Shown: positions 8,631 through 18,001 of the stretch, piece by piece
Numbering within the stretch: the first letter of the stretch is position 1
Layout of the letters: every line of letters starts with the position of its first letter
Source of the DNA: Succinatimonas sp. CAG:777
GTDB taxonomy: Bacteria > Pseudomonadota > Gammaproteobacteria > Enterobacterales > Succinivibrionaceae
Assembly: GCA_000431835.1 (NCBI GenBank)
Contig: HF987965.1
Location: forward strand, 62,001-126,000
DNA: 64,000 bases
Direction of reading: 5' to 3'
Made by a program: the position numbers and the translations under genes
The notes under the pieces: generated by a model
Seen by the model: the letters and a program-made list of their open reading frames with translations, nothing else
What the model was told of the DNA's origin: nothing
Database searches by the model: none

Positions 8631-8657
8631 CAAAATAAAGCGGAACTTAATCCGCTT
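8631..8657 (-). terminator. Terminator of the CBM48 gene
   Basis: On the minus strand AAGCGGA, a 6-nt loop and TCCGCTT (plus 8638–8657) are followed by TATTTTG. The hairpin lies 23 bp beyond the stop codon. Confidence 0.8.
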
Positions 8658-8679
8658 CATTCTTCATAAATAGTGAGTA

Positions 8680-9003
8680 TTAGTCACGAACTGCTGAAAA
8701 TACAGAGTTATCGCCACCAAATGGGTTAGCTACATAACGCTCAGCATCCCAGTCGTTATCGTACTTAACGCTGTTGTCTTCAAAGGTGTATTTGAATCTG
8801 TACTGATATGAAGGCTGCTCGCCAGCTTTTACAGTGATTGAACCTTTGAAAGTGCCATTCTTCTGAGGCTTCATAGCAACTGGCTGCCAGCCATTGTGCT
8901 CGCATAGAAGATCGATCTTCTTAGCATTCTGTGCTGCAGTCTTTTTAATTGTGAAGGTTACAGTTACCTTATTATCTTTGGTAAACTTCTTAGAAACACT
9001 CAT
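8680..9003 (-). CDS. Stand-alone glycogen-binding (CBM48/AMPK-beta-like) domain protein
   Basis: The protein has 107 aa and consists of a single immunoglobulin-like carbohydrate-binding domain. Visible hallmarks are CEHNGWQPVAMKP (the tryptophan-containing sugar-binding strand), NGTFKGSITV, YQYRFKY and NDWDAERYVANPFG. The 'W...Y+F...DNDWDAE...NPFG' order is that of CBM48 in branching enzymes and AMPK-beta. There is no catalytic domain and no signal peptide, so it is probably a cytoplasmic glycogen-binding adaptor. ATG at 9003 follows AGGAGAAAACG. Monocistronic, with its own promoter and terminator. Confidence 0.8.
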   Translation of the reverse strand: MSVSKKFTKDNKVTVTFTIKKTAAQNAKKIDLLCEHNGWQPVAMKPQKNGTFKGSITVKAGEQPSYQYRFKYTFEDNSVKYDNDWDAERYVANPFGGDNSVFSAVRD

Positions 9004-9077
9004 CGTTTTCTCCTATAGTTACAAAGCACCGGCTTTGAAAACTTGACACAACTTTCTACTACAGACGGTACTTTATT

Positions 9078-9106
9078 TTTATAATTTCTACACAACCTTA
9101 TTGTAA
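9078..9106 (-). promoter_or_regulatory. Promoter of the CBM48 gene
   Basis: On the minus strand −35 TTACAA (plus 9101–9106), a 17-bp spacer and −10 TATAAA (plus 9078–9083). This gives a leader of about 65 nt before the ATG. Confidence 0.55.
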
Positions 9107-9271
9107 GCCTTTTTTTGTGCAATTTTCTATTTTTTAACCGTAAATAGATAATATACATATTCAATGTGTGAGCTATGATAAATTTTTGTTGAGCATCAAA
9201 AAATGAAAATAATTCGATATATTAAAAAATAACATTCTGAAAAAAAAGACTATTTTTTGTAATTTTTGAAT

Positions 9272-9294
9272 GTTTACGCCGTAAACGTTTGCAA
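9272..9294. promoter_or_regulatory. LacI/PurR-like operator with overlapping palindrome
   Basis: GTTTACG-C-CGTAAAC (9272–9286) is a perfect interrupted palindrome. Overlapping it, CCGTAAACGTTTGCAA (9279–9294) closely resembles the PurR/LacI-family box with central AACGTT. It lies about 165 bp upstream of the CBM48 promoter, in a gene-free stretch of 470 bp (9004–9477) that is otherwise very AT-rich. Confidence 0.45.
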
Positions 9295-9477
9295 TAAATG
9301 AAAATATTAAATTCAGATAAAACTTTATAAAACAAAAAGTTAAATAATTGTAAAATACAGATAAAAATTATTGTAATTGAATAATTATGAAGATAAGATC
9401 AGTAAAAATGAAAATTTTTCTCGAAAGTTATTTTAGGTTGTGCCCTGTTTTGATGATTTATATCAGAGTTAACTCTA

Positions 9478-10179
9478 TTACTGTTTTTCTTTCAATTCTC
9501 TTTCAATGAGTTCTTTGGTGAAACTTCTGCGCATATAAAATCCACGCGGTCTGGTTTTTATGATTTCACCATCAGGTCCTGTACAGTCTGTAAGAGCTTT
9601 TCCATTTGCGCACTTTGGTCTTAACTGCATGATTTGACCAATACGGGCATTGATACTTTCGACGTGACCTGTTTTTACCATTTCATAGAGTTCCTCAAAG
9701 TCACTTTTTATTTGATTGAGTTGCTCTTCATTAGGAGTAAAAAAGAAATAACCTGCAATGACTCTATCTTCAAAATTCATGTCTCTTTGAGCGGTAACTA
9801 CTACAAACAGTACTCTTTTAATTTTGGAGTATAGTGCTGAGTTTTCAAAGTTTAAATGTCTGATCCCTGTAAGAGGAGCATGACAAAAGAAAGTTGATTC
9901 TAGTGGTAATAGATTCTTATCAACAGGCAGAGTTTTTAACTCAAGACCTAATTTAGGAAAGTCTGGAATTGGTCGATTTTCAGCTGTTGCACCTAAAACT
10001 ATCTCTAAAAGCTCTCCTGTAAAACCTTTTCCATGGGTAGTGGAAATAGGCAAAGGCACATTAGCAATTTTGGCAAGTTCACTGATACTTTTACCTACAA
10101 TAGAATTTAGTGAATTGATGAGTTCTTCAAAGGTATCTGGACTTTGGGTTCTGATAATTTTGCAATTGTTAATACTCAT
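9478..10179 (-). CDS. mutH: DNA mismatch repair endonuclease MutH
   Basis: The protein has 233 aa from the ATG at 10179, which follows AAAGGA; the TTG one codon earlier is unlikely to be used. It nicks the unmethylated strand at hemimethylated GATC sites when activated by MutS/MutL. The nuclease motif D-(x)n-E-x-K is seen as DFPKLGLELKTLP. HGKGFTGELLE and the C-terminal GFYMRRSFT helix also match MutH. Its presence implies Dam methylation in this organism. Divergent from rppH. Confidence 0.93.
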   Translation of the reverse strand: MSINNCKIIRTQSPDTFEELINSLNSIVGKSISELAKIANVPLPISTTHGKGFTGELLEIVLGATAENRPIPDFPKLGLELKTLPVDKNLLPLESTFFCHAPLTGIRHLNFENSALYSKIKRVLFVVVTAQRDMNFEDRVIAGYFFFTPNEEQLNQIKSDFEELYEMVKTGHVESINARIGQIMQLRPKCANGKALTDCTGPDGEIIKTRPRGFYMRRSFTKELIERELKEKQ

Positions 10180-10224
10180 CAAAAAATCCTTTAAAAATAA
10201 AGCACAAAACGAGATCTGGTCTGA

Positions 10225-10252
10225 CTTTGAAATAGGCGTTCTCTGCTATAAT
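10225..10252 (+). promoter_or_regulatory. Promoter of rppH–ptsP–thyA
   Basis: A consensus −10 TATAAT (10247–10252) with a weak −35 CTTTGA (10225–10230) at 16 bp. It points toward rppH, whose start codon is 84 bp downstream. Confidence 0.55.
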
Positions 10253-10336
10253 ACATTACAGTTGTGATTTGTTTTAAATGTAAGATTTAGTTTAAAACAA
10301 AGATATTAAAAAGTTAAATAGACTAGGCGGTTTTCA

Positions 10337-10897
10337 GTGATAGACAAAGACGGATACAGACCTAACGTAGGTATTGTAATCTGCAACCGCAATGGTCAGG
10401 TCTTATGGGCAAGACGCATCAGACAGAACTCCTGGCAATTTCCTCAAGGAGGAGTTGACTATGGTGAGACTCCTGAAGATGCCATGTACCGTGAGCTCTA
10501 TGAAGAACTTGGTTTACAAAAAAGTGATGTTAGACTTTTAGCCTCAACAAAATTTTGGCTTAAATACAGACTGCCAAAAAGACTGGTCCGTTGGAATGAA
10601 AAGCCTGTATGCATAGGTCAAAAGCAAAAGTGGTATTTGTTAACCTTATGCTCAGATAAATCAAGTCACATAGAGTTTTCCCGCGAAGGTCATCCTGAGT
10701 TTGATGACTGGAGATGGGTAAGTTACTGGTATCCAGTAAGACAAGTGGTTGCTTTTAAAAGGGATGTTTACAGAAAGGTGCTGACATTCTTTTCTCAGGA
10801 TGCATTGTTTGGACACAACTTTTTCGAAAAAACTGAAAAGTTTGAGAAAAACGATAGACGTGAGAAAAAATTCGGCAAGAACAGGAGAGGAAGCTGA
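10337..10897 (+). CDS. rppH: RNA 5'-pyrophosphohydrolase RppH
   Basis: The protein has 186 aa with a GTG start at 10337. It removes pyrophosphate from triphosphorylated mRNA ends, opening them to RNase E. It begins MIDKDGYRPNVGIVICN. The Nudix box is GGVDYGETPEDAMYRELYEELGL-like (about residues 38–60; E-x-x-E-E present). WQFPQGG and FDDWRWVSYWYPV are RppH-specific. The C-terminal tail is Lys/Glu-rich. It ends 2 bp before ptsP. Confidence 0.95.
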   Translation: MIDKDGYRPNVGIVICNRNGQVLWARRIRQNSWQFPQGGVDYGETPEDAMYRELYEELGLQKSDVRLLASTKFWLKYRLPKRLVRWNEKPVCIGQKQKWYLLTLCSDKSSHIEFSREGHPEFDDWRWVSYWYPVRQVVAFKRDVYRKVLTFFSQDALFGHNFFEKTEKFEKNDRREKKFGKNRRGS

Positions 10898-10899
10898 AA

Positions 10900-13188
10900 G
10901 TGGAAGAAAATCAAAATTCAATCCTTCTAGCTTTACGCCAGATCATTCAAGAAGTATCAACAAAGAGCTCTTTTGAAGATACTGTGACAACTCTAGTAGA
11001 TAGAATTCGCAGCACAACCCATGCTGACTGCTGCTCTTTATATCTATTAAATCCTAGAAAATCTTTATTAAGACTTGCTGCAACAGATGGTCTGCAAAAA
11101 GACTCTATTGGCAAAGCTTCCTTGCAAGTAGGTGAAGGTTTGGTAGGTTTAGTTGCTAAAAAGCAGGAACTGTTAAATCTTGCAGATGCTCCTTCTCATC
11201 CAAACTTTAAGTACCTTCCTGATGTAGGTGAAGATGAGTTCTTATCATTCCTAGGTGTGCCTGTAATTAACCAAGGTGAACTTTTAGGTGTCCTAGTTAT
11301 CCAGTGTAAAGAGAACAGACAGTTTACAGAACTGGAAGAAACCTTCTTAATCACTCTGTCAGCTCAGATTGCTTCAATCATTTCTGTAAATAAGTCAGAA
11401 AAAGAAACCAGCTCTGATTTTAATAACGGTAAACGTTACAAAGGTAAGACAGGCTCAGGCTCGATTGCTATTGCTCAGGCTGTAGTCTGGAAACCACCTG
11501 TTAACTTTGAAACTATGCAGATCATGTATTCTGATGATAAGGATATTCAGTCAGAATTATTCCATCAGACCATTTTTCAGCTACAAACTGAAATGGATTT
11601 AGCTAATCTGCATCTACAGGAAACTTCTCATACTGAGGCTGCATCTGGCTATATGTCAGGCTATGGTAGTATGCTTGATGATCAGACTTTTGAAGATGAG
11701 GTTGATAACGAGATCTTCTCACAGGGTTATGTAGCTGCATCTGCAATTAAAGTCGTAGCACAAAGACGTATGGATGAAGCTAAAGCTCAAAATCAGACTG
11801 ATAAAGTTCGTGATATCCGTGACTTTGCCTCCATCTTAATCACAAGACTGGTTCATTTAGCTCCAAAAGAGACTGATGTAACCTCTCCAATTGTCTTAGT
11901 GGTAAAGAGCATGCCGGCTGCCGTGGTAGCTCAAATGCCTCAAGACAAGGTCGCTGGTTTCGTCTGTGTGGATAATGCTACCTCTGCCCATACTGCAATC
12001 TTAGCAAGAGATCTTGGAATTCCTGCTGTAATCGATGTAAAACTTGATTTAAACGACGTTGATGGAAGGACCATCATCGTTGATGGTCAGAATGCTGAGG
12101 TTATCGTTGACCCATCATCAAGTGTGGTTGATGAGTATATGCAGTTGATTTCTCAGTCTCGTCAGTTACATGATCTCTTTGAAAGTGTGAAGTTTGAAAA
12201 GGGCGTAACTTTAGACGGCAATAAAATTACCATTCAGTTGAACGCAGGTCTAAATCATGAGGATGACGATCTGGCAATTCAAACTGATGGTATCGGTTTG
12301 TACAGAACTGAAATTGCTTTCATGCTAAGCTCATCTCTGCCATCTGAAGAACAGCAGATTTCATGGTATAAGACTTTACTCTCCCAGTTTAAAGGTTTAC
12401 CTGTCTGCATGAGAACTTTAGATATTGGTGGAGACAAGAGCTTGCCTTACTTACCAATCGAAGAGGACCAAAACCCTGCTTTAGGCTGGAGAGGTATTAG
12501 AGTTTGTATCGATCAGCCTAATATCTTAAAGACTCAGCTTCGTGCCATGATCATAGCTAATCAGGAATTTGGCAATCTTGAAATCATGTTACCTATGGTC
12601 TCAAGATTAGAAGAAGTCTTAATCGTAAAGAGGATCTTAAATGAGTCCTTAAAAGAGGTCGCAGAACAAACCGGTAAAGAGGTGGTTCGTCCTCGCTTTG
12701 GTGTCATGATTGAAGTCCCATGTGTAGCTTTCATCTTAAATGAGCTGGCTGCAGAATGTGATTTCTTCTCTATAGGTTCAAACGATTTAATTCAGTATTT
12801 ATTCGCAGCTGACAGATCAAATCCAAAGGTATCTAAGATCTTTGATCCGTTTAATCCTGCTGCAGTAAGATGCCTGAAGTATTTAATCGATAGAACTACA
12901 GAGGTAGGTAAACCTCTGTCAGTCTGCGGTGAGCTAGCAGGCTCTCCTGTAGGCTCATTACTTTTAATGTCATTAGGCTATAGCAATCTCTCTATGAATT
13001 ATTCACAGATTGCTAGAGTTAAATATATTGCCCGTCATGTTAATCTGCAGGATCTGCTAAGCATCGGCAAGATGGCTCTAACTTTAAACTCAAGTGTAAA
13101 GATTAAGAGCCTATATATTGAATATGCAAAATCTCAAGGTCTATCCTCAGTCATAGATCCAAAGAACTATAACCAGAACAGGAGCTAA
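10900..13188 (+). CDS. ptsP: PTS-Ntr enzyme I (PtsP, GAF-EI fusion)
   Basis: The protein has 762 aa with a GTG start at 10900 behind GGAGAGG. Residues 1–165 form a GAF domain. The rest is an enzyme I phosphotransferase. The phosphohistidine segment is TSAHTAILARDLGIPAV (about residue 365), and the PEP-binding barrel has GLYRTEIAFM, RTLDIGGDK, RFGVMIEVP and GSNDLIQYLFAADR. It phosphorylates NPr in the nitrogen PTS. It is packed between rppH and thyA with gaps of 2 bp on each side. Confidence 0.95.
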   Translation: MEENQNSILLALRQIIQEVSTKSSFEDTVTTLVDRIRSTTHADCCSLYLLNPRKSLLRLAATDGLQKDSIGKASLQVGEGLVGLVAKKQELLNLADAPSHPNFKYLPDVGEDEFLSFLGVPVINQGELLGVLVIQCKENRQFTELEETFLITLSAQIASIISVNKSEKETSSDFNNGKRYKGKTGSGSIAIAQAVVWKPPVNFETMQIMYSDDKDIQSELFHQTIFQLQTEMDLANLHLQETSHTEAASGYMSGYGSMLDDQTFEDEVDNEIFSQGYVAASAIKVVAQRRMDEAKAQNQTDKVRDIRDFASILITRLVHLAPKETDVTSPIVLVVKSMPAAVVAQMPQDKVAGFVCVDNATSAHTAILARDLGIPAVIDVKLDLNDVDGRTIIVDGQNAEVIVDPSSSVVDEYMQLISQSRQLHDLFESVKFEKGVTLDGNKITIQLNAGLNHEDDDLAIQTDGIGLYRTEIAFMLSSSLPSEEQQISWYKTLLSQFKGLPVCMRTLDIGGDKSLPYLPIEEDQNPALGWRGIRVCIDQPNILKTQLRAMIIANQEFGNLEIMLPMVSRLEEVLIVKRILNESLKEVAEQTGKEVVRPRFGVMIEVPCVAFILNELAAECDFFSIGSNDLIQYLFAADRSNPKVSKIFDPFNPAAVRCLKYLIDRTTEVGKPLSVCGELAGSPVGSLLLMSLGYSNLSMNYSQIARVKYIARHVNLQDLLSIGKMALTLNSSVKIKSLYIEYAKSQGLSSVIDPKNYNQNRS

Positions 13189-13190
13189 GT

Positions 13191-13985
13191 GTGCAAGTTT
13201 ATTTAGATTTATTAAAGAAGATCATGGAAGAAGGTACTGACAGAAGTGACAGAACAGGCACTGGTACCCGCTCCATTTTCGGAACTCAAATGAGATTTAA
13301 CCTAGAAAAAGGTTTCCCATTAGTAACTACTAAAAAGTGCCACTTAAAGTCTATTATCCATGAGCTTTTATGGTTTATCTCAGGCTCTACTAACATCAAA
13401 TACCTGCAGGAAAACGGTGTTCGTATTTGGAATGAATGGGCCGATGAAAACGGTGATTTGGGGCCTGTTTACGGTAAACAGTGGCGTGACTTTGAAACAC
13501 CTGATGGCAGACATATCGACCAATTATCAAATGCTATCGACTTAATTAAACATCACCCAGAATCAAGACGTATTATCGTTTGTGCCTGGAATCCATCAGA
13601 TGTGGACAAGATGGCTCTACCTCCATGTCATACTCTATATCAGTTCTATGTGGCTAATGGTAAGCTCTCATGTCAGCTTTATCAGAGAAGTGCTGATATG
13701 TTCTTAGGTGTGCCATTTAACATTGCAAGCTATGCTCTTTTGACCATGATGGTAGCTAAAGAGTGCGACTTAGGTTTAGGTGACTTTGTTTGGTCTGGTG
13801 GTGATACTCATATCTATAAGAACCACTTTGAGCAGGTAGAACTGCAGTTATCTCGTACTCCAAGAGCTCTGCCTACTATGAATATCTTACGTAAAGCTCC
13901 ATCTATTTTTGATTACAAATATGAGGACTTTGAATTAACAGGATATGATCCATATCCTGCAATTAAAGCTCAGGTATCTGTTTAG
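13191..13985 (+). CDS. thyA: Thymidylate synthase ThyA
   Basis: The protein has 264 aa, the same length as the E. coli enzyme. The GTG start at 13191 follows CAGGAGC. It methylates dUMP to dTMP using methylene-THF. The catalytic cysteine is in ALPPCHTLYQFYV, with DRTGTGTRSIFG, RRIIVCAWNP, QRSADMFLGVPFN and GDTHIYKNH. The C terminus ends in AQVSV rather than the usual APVAI; the final hydrophobic residue is retained. Confidence 0.97.
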   Translation: MQVYLDLLKKIMEEGTDRSDRTGTGTRSIFGTQMRFNLEKGFPLVTTKKCHLKSIIHELLWFISGSTNIKYLQENGVRIWNEWADENGDLGPVYGKQWRDFETPDGRHIDQLSNAIDLIKHHPESRRIIVCAWNPSDVDKMALPPCHTLYQFYVANGKLSCQLYQRSADMFLGVPFNIASYALLTMMVAKECDLGLGDFVWSGGDTHIYKNHFEQVELQLSRTPRALPTMNILRKAPSIFDYKYEDFELTGYDPYPAIKAQVSV

Positions 13986-14046
13986 TCTTTAAAGCGTAAT
14001 TTAAAGTAAACAGTAACGAGTAAAGTTCATTAGTTAAGAGAAGAGA

Positions 14047-14313
14047 ATGGTAGAAGTTTCAGGAAAAGTAAAATGGCAGTCAAGACGCGGTATGCGTGAG
14101 CTTGATTTAATGTTACTGCCATTTGTAGATATTGATTTACCAAAATGTGACGAACAGATGCTCAATGATTATGTTGATCTTCTAGAAGCATCTGATCTTG
14201 AGTTGGTGCGCTGGTTTAACGGCACCGAAGAGGCAAATACCGAAAGTCGCCGCAAGGTTATTGAATTTATTAAAAAGTGCCATGCAACACGCATGGGTAA
14301 AGAGGGCGTTTAA
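14047..14313 (+). CDS. sdhE: SDH assembly factor SdhE (YgfY family)
   Basis: The protein has 88 aa. The RGMRELDLML motif contains the RGxxE needed for covalent FAD attachment to SdhA/FrdA. Family features LLEASDLELVRWFNG and a C-terminal helix are present. Its likely partner here is fumarate reductase/succinate dehydrogenase flavoprotein (not in the window). The stop codon overlaps the srmB ATG (TAATG), so translation is coupled. Confidence 0.9.
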   Translation: MVEVSGKVKWQSRRGMRELDLMLLPFVDIDLPKCDEQMLNDYVDLLEASDLELVRWFNGTEEANTESRRKVIEFIKKCHATRMGKEGV

Positions 14314-15674
14314 TGCTGTTTTCAGAATTTGGTCTTCCAGATTTTTTAGTTGAGAATATTGAAAAATTAGGTTGGGATAAGCCTACACCTATTCAAACTC
14401 TAGTTATTCCTAAAGCACTAGAAGGTGCAGACATTTTAGGCGGAGCTCCAACCGGTACTGGTAAGAGTGCTGCTTTCTTATTACCTGTAATTGCAAGACT
14501 GTCGCTTGAGAAAAAGCCTGGTGTCAGAGCAATTATCCTAGAGCCCACCAGAGAGCTGGCGCTACAGGTTGAAAATGTCTGCCAGGCTTTAATTGAAGGC
14601 TATAACGATTTATCAGCAGGTACTATCATCGGAGGTGGCAGCAGAGAGATTGAGCGCGAAAATCCAAGCTCAATTATTGCGGCAACTCCAGGCAGACTTA
14701 TTGAATACATCGAAAAAGGCTGGCTCGACACCTCAACTGTACAGATGTATGTCATCGATGAAGCTGACAGAATGTTAGATATGGGCTTTAGAGATGATGT
14801 CGCTAAAATTACTCGTGAGCTCTATAACCGTTATCAGACCCTGTTATTCTCTGCAACTCTAGAAGGCTCTGGCATTGAGGATTTTGCATCTTCCGTCTTA
14901 AATGATCCTCTTGAGGTCAGAATTGGTGCCGGCGGTGAAGAGGATGAAGTTTTACCTGAAGAACTGCAGTCTCGTGCCTATTACGCAGCAGGCGACCCTC
15001 AGAAATTAAAGATCCTAGTGCACTTGCTTACTACTATCAAAGGCAAGTCTATTGTCTTTGTAAAGACTAAAGAGAGATTACAGAGATTAGAAGCTTCATT
15101 ACGCAGAAAAGGCTTTAAGTGTGCAAGTCTTCAAGGCTCTATTTCAATGACTGAAAGAAAAGCTGCTCTGCGTAAGTTCAACGAGGGTGAGAGTGATATC
15201 TTAATTGCAACTGATGTAGCTTCCCGAGGTCTTGATCTTCCGGATGTAACTCATGTTTACAATTTTGATATTCCTGCTAATGCTGCAATTTATGTACACA
15301 GAGCTGGTCGTACAGCAAGAGCCGGTGCTCAAGGTGTGGTTACTACATTAGTTATGGCCAATGAAATTGGCTTTTTAGAGAAGCTTGAGCGTTACACAGG
15401 TAAAGCTATTGAAAAGAGAGCTATTAAAAACGTCTGTGCTGTTTTCCCTGTAAAAGATCCTAGTGCTCCACGTCAGTCTGAAAAGAAACGGTCACGCGCA
15501 AGCATCGGTGGTAACGGTGGATTTGACAAGAAAGTAAAAGATGAGGAAAAGAAGCCTCATAAAAAGAACAGACTTCGTGATAAAAAGAATAAAGGTAAAC
15601 CAGATTTTGCAGCTAAGAGAGCTAAAAAAGCTCTAAGAGCAAAAGCTAAAGAACAAGCTTCAAAATCTGAATAG
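14313..15674 (+). CDS. srmB: DEAD-box RNA helicase SrmB
   Basis: The protein has 453 aa. It is an ATP-dependent RNA helicase for early 50S assembly. Motifs in order: Q motif (TPIQTLVIP), GAPTGTGKSAAF, PTREL, TPGRL, DEAD (VIDEADRMLDMGF), SATL, DVASRGLDLPDV and HRAGRTARAG. The C-terminal 70 residues are very rich in Lys and Arg, as usual for SrmB. DEADRMLDMGFRDDV and LLFSATLEG resemble SrmB more than RhlE or DeaD. Confidence 0.88.
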   Translation: MLFSEFGLPDFLVENIEKLGWDKPTPIQTLVIPKALEGADILGGAPTGTGKSAAFLLPVIARLSLEKKPGVRAIILEPTRELALQVENVCQALIEGYNDLSAGTIIGGGSREIERENPSSIIAATPGRLIEYIEKGWLDTSTVQMYVIDEADRMLDMGFRDDVAKITRELYNRYQTLLFSATLEGSGIEDFASSVLNDPLEVRIGAGGEEDEVLPEELQSRAYYAAGDPQKLKILVHLLTTIKGKSIVFVKTKERLQRLEASLRRKGFKCASLQGSISMTERKAALRKFNEGESDILIATDVASRGLDLPDVTHVYNFDIPANAAIYVHRAGRTARAGAQGVVTTLVMANEIGFLEKLERYTGKAIEKRAIKNVCAVFPVKDPSAPRQSEKKRSRASIGGNGGFDKKVKDEEKKPHKKNRLRDKKNKGKPDFAAKRAKKALRAKAKEQASKSE

Positions 15675-15708
15675 CCTTTAAATTAGATAAGATATAAAAG
15701 GACGCATC

Positions 15709-16869
15709 ATGGCAGTAACAATCATTAAAAATGCCAAACTCCATGTAACCTCAGAGGAGTTTGTTGACGCCACATCACTAGCAATCATGGATCATAGAAT
15801 TGTACCTATGGATCCAGGTCTTTTAGAGGATGGTACTGCCGAAGAAATCGATGTTAAAGGACTTCACGTATGTCCTGGCTTTATCGATCTCTTAGTTAAT
15901 GGTTGTGCGGGTGTTTCATTTGGTCAGACTCCATCTATTGAAGCTCTAGAGCAGATGCGTCGTTATTTAACTCAACATGGTACAACTACCTTTGTGCCTA
16001 CTTTAATCTCAGGTCCTCGTGAGAACTACACAAAGGCTATGGCAGCTGTCGCCGAGTTTAAAGAAAAGCATCCTTCGATCTGTCCTGGTATCCACTTAGA
16101 AGGTCCTTTTATTTCTCAATTACATAAAGGTTTTCATCCATCTGGATATATAAGACCATTAGGTCAGACTGATCTTGATTCATTAAGAGTTCAAAAAGAT
16201 ATCATTGCCTATATGACTATCGCACCAGAGGTTGTAAAGGCAAAGAATATCATTGAGTTATTACAGAGCAAAATCACTTTGTCATTAGGTCATACAGCAA
16301 CTAGCTATTTTGAGGCTATGCAGTCTTTTAAGGCTGGTGTTACAAATGTAACCCACCTTTTCAATGGCATGCGACCTCCAGTAGGCAGAGAGCCTGGCTT
16401 AGTAGGAGCCGCTTTGCAAAGTGAAAAAGTCTTTGCAAGTATTATTGCTGACGGCAAGCATGTTCACCCATCTTTAGTAAAACTAGCACATAAAGTACTA
16501 GGTGACAGACTCTACATTGTCTCTGATGCTCAGCCTGTAGCAGGTATGCCAAAGACTCCTCAATCTTTCATTGTCGGTGCTACGGAAGTCTTTGTTGATA
16601 AGCGTGGACTTATCGATGCAAAAGGCGCATATGCCGGTACTAGTATCTGTATGATGGATGGTGTGAAGTTCTTAATTCAAAGTTGTGGCTTCAGCCTTGA
16701 TGAGGCTCTGCTTGCTGCAACCTATACCCCAGCAAGAGCCATCGGTTTGCAGGATATGGGTAGAATTGAAGGTGGCTTTATCGCCGATCTGGTTATCTTT
16801 GATGATGACTTTAGAATTCAGTACGTGGTTCAAAATGGCTTTGTTAAGAGTATTGCTGAGTTAGTTTAA
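15709..16869 (+). CDS. nagA: N-acetylglucosamine-6-phosphate deacetylase NagA
   Basis: The protein has 386 aa. It converts GlcNAc-6-P to GlcN-6-P and acetate. Motifs: HVCPGFIDLLVNG, TLISGPREN, HLEGPFIS, LGHTATSY, VTHLFNGMRP, ADGKHVHP and the late aspartate region VSDAQPVAGMP. ATG at 15709 follows AAAGGACG. It lies 1 bp upstream of an RpiR-type regulator, which suggests amino-sugar-responsive control of the pair. Confidence 0.93.
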   Translation: MAVTIIKNAKLHVTSEEFVDATSLAIMDHRIVPMDPGLLEDGTAEEIDVKGLHVCPGFIDLLVNGCAGVSFGQTPSIEALEQMRRYLTQHGTTTFVPTLISGPRENYTKAMAAVAEFKEKHPSICPGIHLEGPFISQLHKGFHPSGYIRPLGQTDLDSLRVQKDIIAYMTIAPEVVKAKNIIELLQSKITLSLGHTATSYFEAMQSFKAGVTNVTHLFNGMRPPVGREPGLVGAALQSEKVFASIIADGKHVHPSLVKLAHKVLGDRLYIVSDAQPVAGMPKTPQSFIVGATEVFVDKRGLIDAKGAYAGTSICMMDGVKFLIQSCGFSLDEALLAATYTPARAIGLQDMGRIEGGFIADLVIFDDDFRIQYVVQNGFVKSIAELV

Positions 16870-16870
16870 T

Positions 16871-17812
16871 ATGGAAAACATCTTAGACAGAATCGCAGCT
16901 GAAACTGATCTTACAAAGTCAGAGAGAAAAGTAGCTGCTACTATTCTCAAAAATCCAGCATTAGTTGTAAACGAGAATATTGCACAGTTAGCTAAAAGAG
17001 CACAGGTCTCAGAACCATCTATTTGCAGATTCTGCAAGCGCTTTGGAGCTGAGGGATTCCCTGCATTTAAACTGATTCTAAGTGCTACAGTTTCTGCTGA
17101 GAACTTAAAGAAAGTTGAAGCTGTAAAGCAAGGTGATACCGTAGGAGATGTGATTTCAAAAGTCATAGGTGCTGCTAAAAACTCTGTATCTAGTGCCGAG
17201 CGCGCAACCGATGAAGGAACTATTGCAAGAGCAATTGATGTTGTCAGTCAGTCTCGTCGCATCGTAGTTTTATCTCAAGGTTTAACCTCATTTATCGGTG
17301 TTGATTTTGTAAACAGAATGCTAAATTTAGGCTTCTTTTGCCAAGCCTATACTGACAGACAGTCAATGATGTTAGCAGTCTCCTCTCTACGTTCAGGTGA
17401 TGTAGTTTTAGCAATCTCAGCTACAGGTAAGAATAAAGATGTCTTAGAGGCCTCTCTTGAAGCTCGTGCCACAGGTTCATGTGTCTTAGCAATCTGTCCT
17501 GAAGAAACACCAATCAGTGAGTGTGCAACAGTTCACTTAAAATCAGCTGAGAGTGTAAGCCCTGAGGATGACAGTATCTTTGCAAACAGGCTGTCTTTAA
17601 TGCTGTGCTCTCAGATCATCATTGGTGGCGTAGTTCTGCGTCGTGGAATTGCAATCTCTGATCTTAAGCCAAAGCTAAAAGAAACTAGATTAAAATCCTA
17701 TGTGGGAGTGGAAAAAGAAGAACCCGAAAGCTCTGCTCCAAAAGATGATAATGACGATGGTTCATTAAAGCCAGGAGCTCCTATTACTACCTTAGATTGG
17801 CATCCTTACTAG
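16871..17812 (+). CDS. MurR/RpiR-family transcriptional regulator (HexR-like)
   Basis: The protein has 313 aa. The N-terminal HTH_6 domain (about 1–77) contains LTKSERKVAATIL, NIAQLAKRAQVSEPSICRF-type helices and FGAEGFPAFK. A SIS sugar-phosphate-binding domain follows (about 110–260; VVLSQGLTSFIGVDF and VVLAISATGKNKDVL). The C terminus has an acidic tail ending LDWHPY. Overall it looks like HexR. Co-transcription with nagA suggests a ligand such as GlcN-6-P or GlcNAc-6-P; KDPG, the HexR ligand, is the alternative. Confidence 0.85.
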   Translation: MENILDRIAAETDLTKSERKVAATILKNPALVVNENIAQLAKRAQVSEPSICRFCKRFGAEGFPAFKLILSATVSAENLKKVEAVKQGDTVGDVISKVIGAAKNSVSSAERATDEGTIARAIDVVSQSRRIVVLSQGLTSFIGVDFVNRMLNLGFFCQAYTDRQSMMLAVSSLRSGDVVLAISATGKNKDVLEASLEARATGSCVLAICPEETPISECATVHLKSAESVSPEDDSIFANRLSLMLCSQIIIGGVVLRRGIAISDLKPKLKETRLKSYVGVEKEEPESSAPKDDNDDGSLKPGAPITTLDWHPY

Positions 17813-18001
17813 AAGAGCATATCTTTAAAGTAAAGCGTATCTTGCTATACAGAAGCGGAAATATAGACAATCTTAGTTTTGAATCATCATTTTGTAAAAC
17901 ATAGTATTTTTTCTTCAGAACAATTAATATTAGTCACTTAAAAAAGAAAATTCTTTAAATTGCCTATATAATCTAAATTAAGGTTGCAGGGAATTATTGG
18001 T

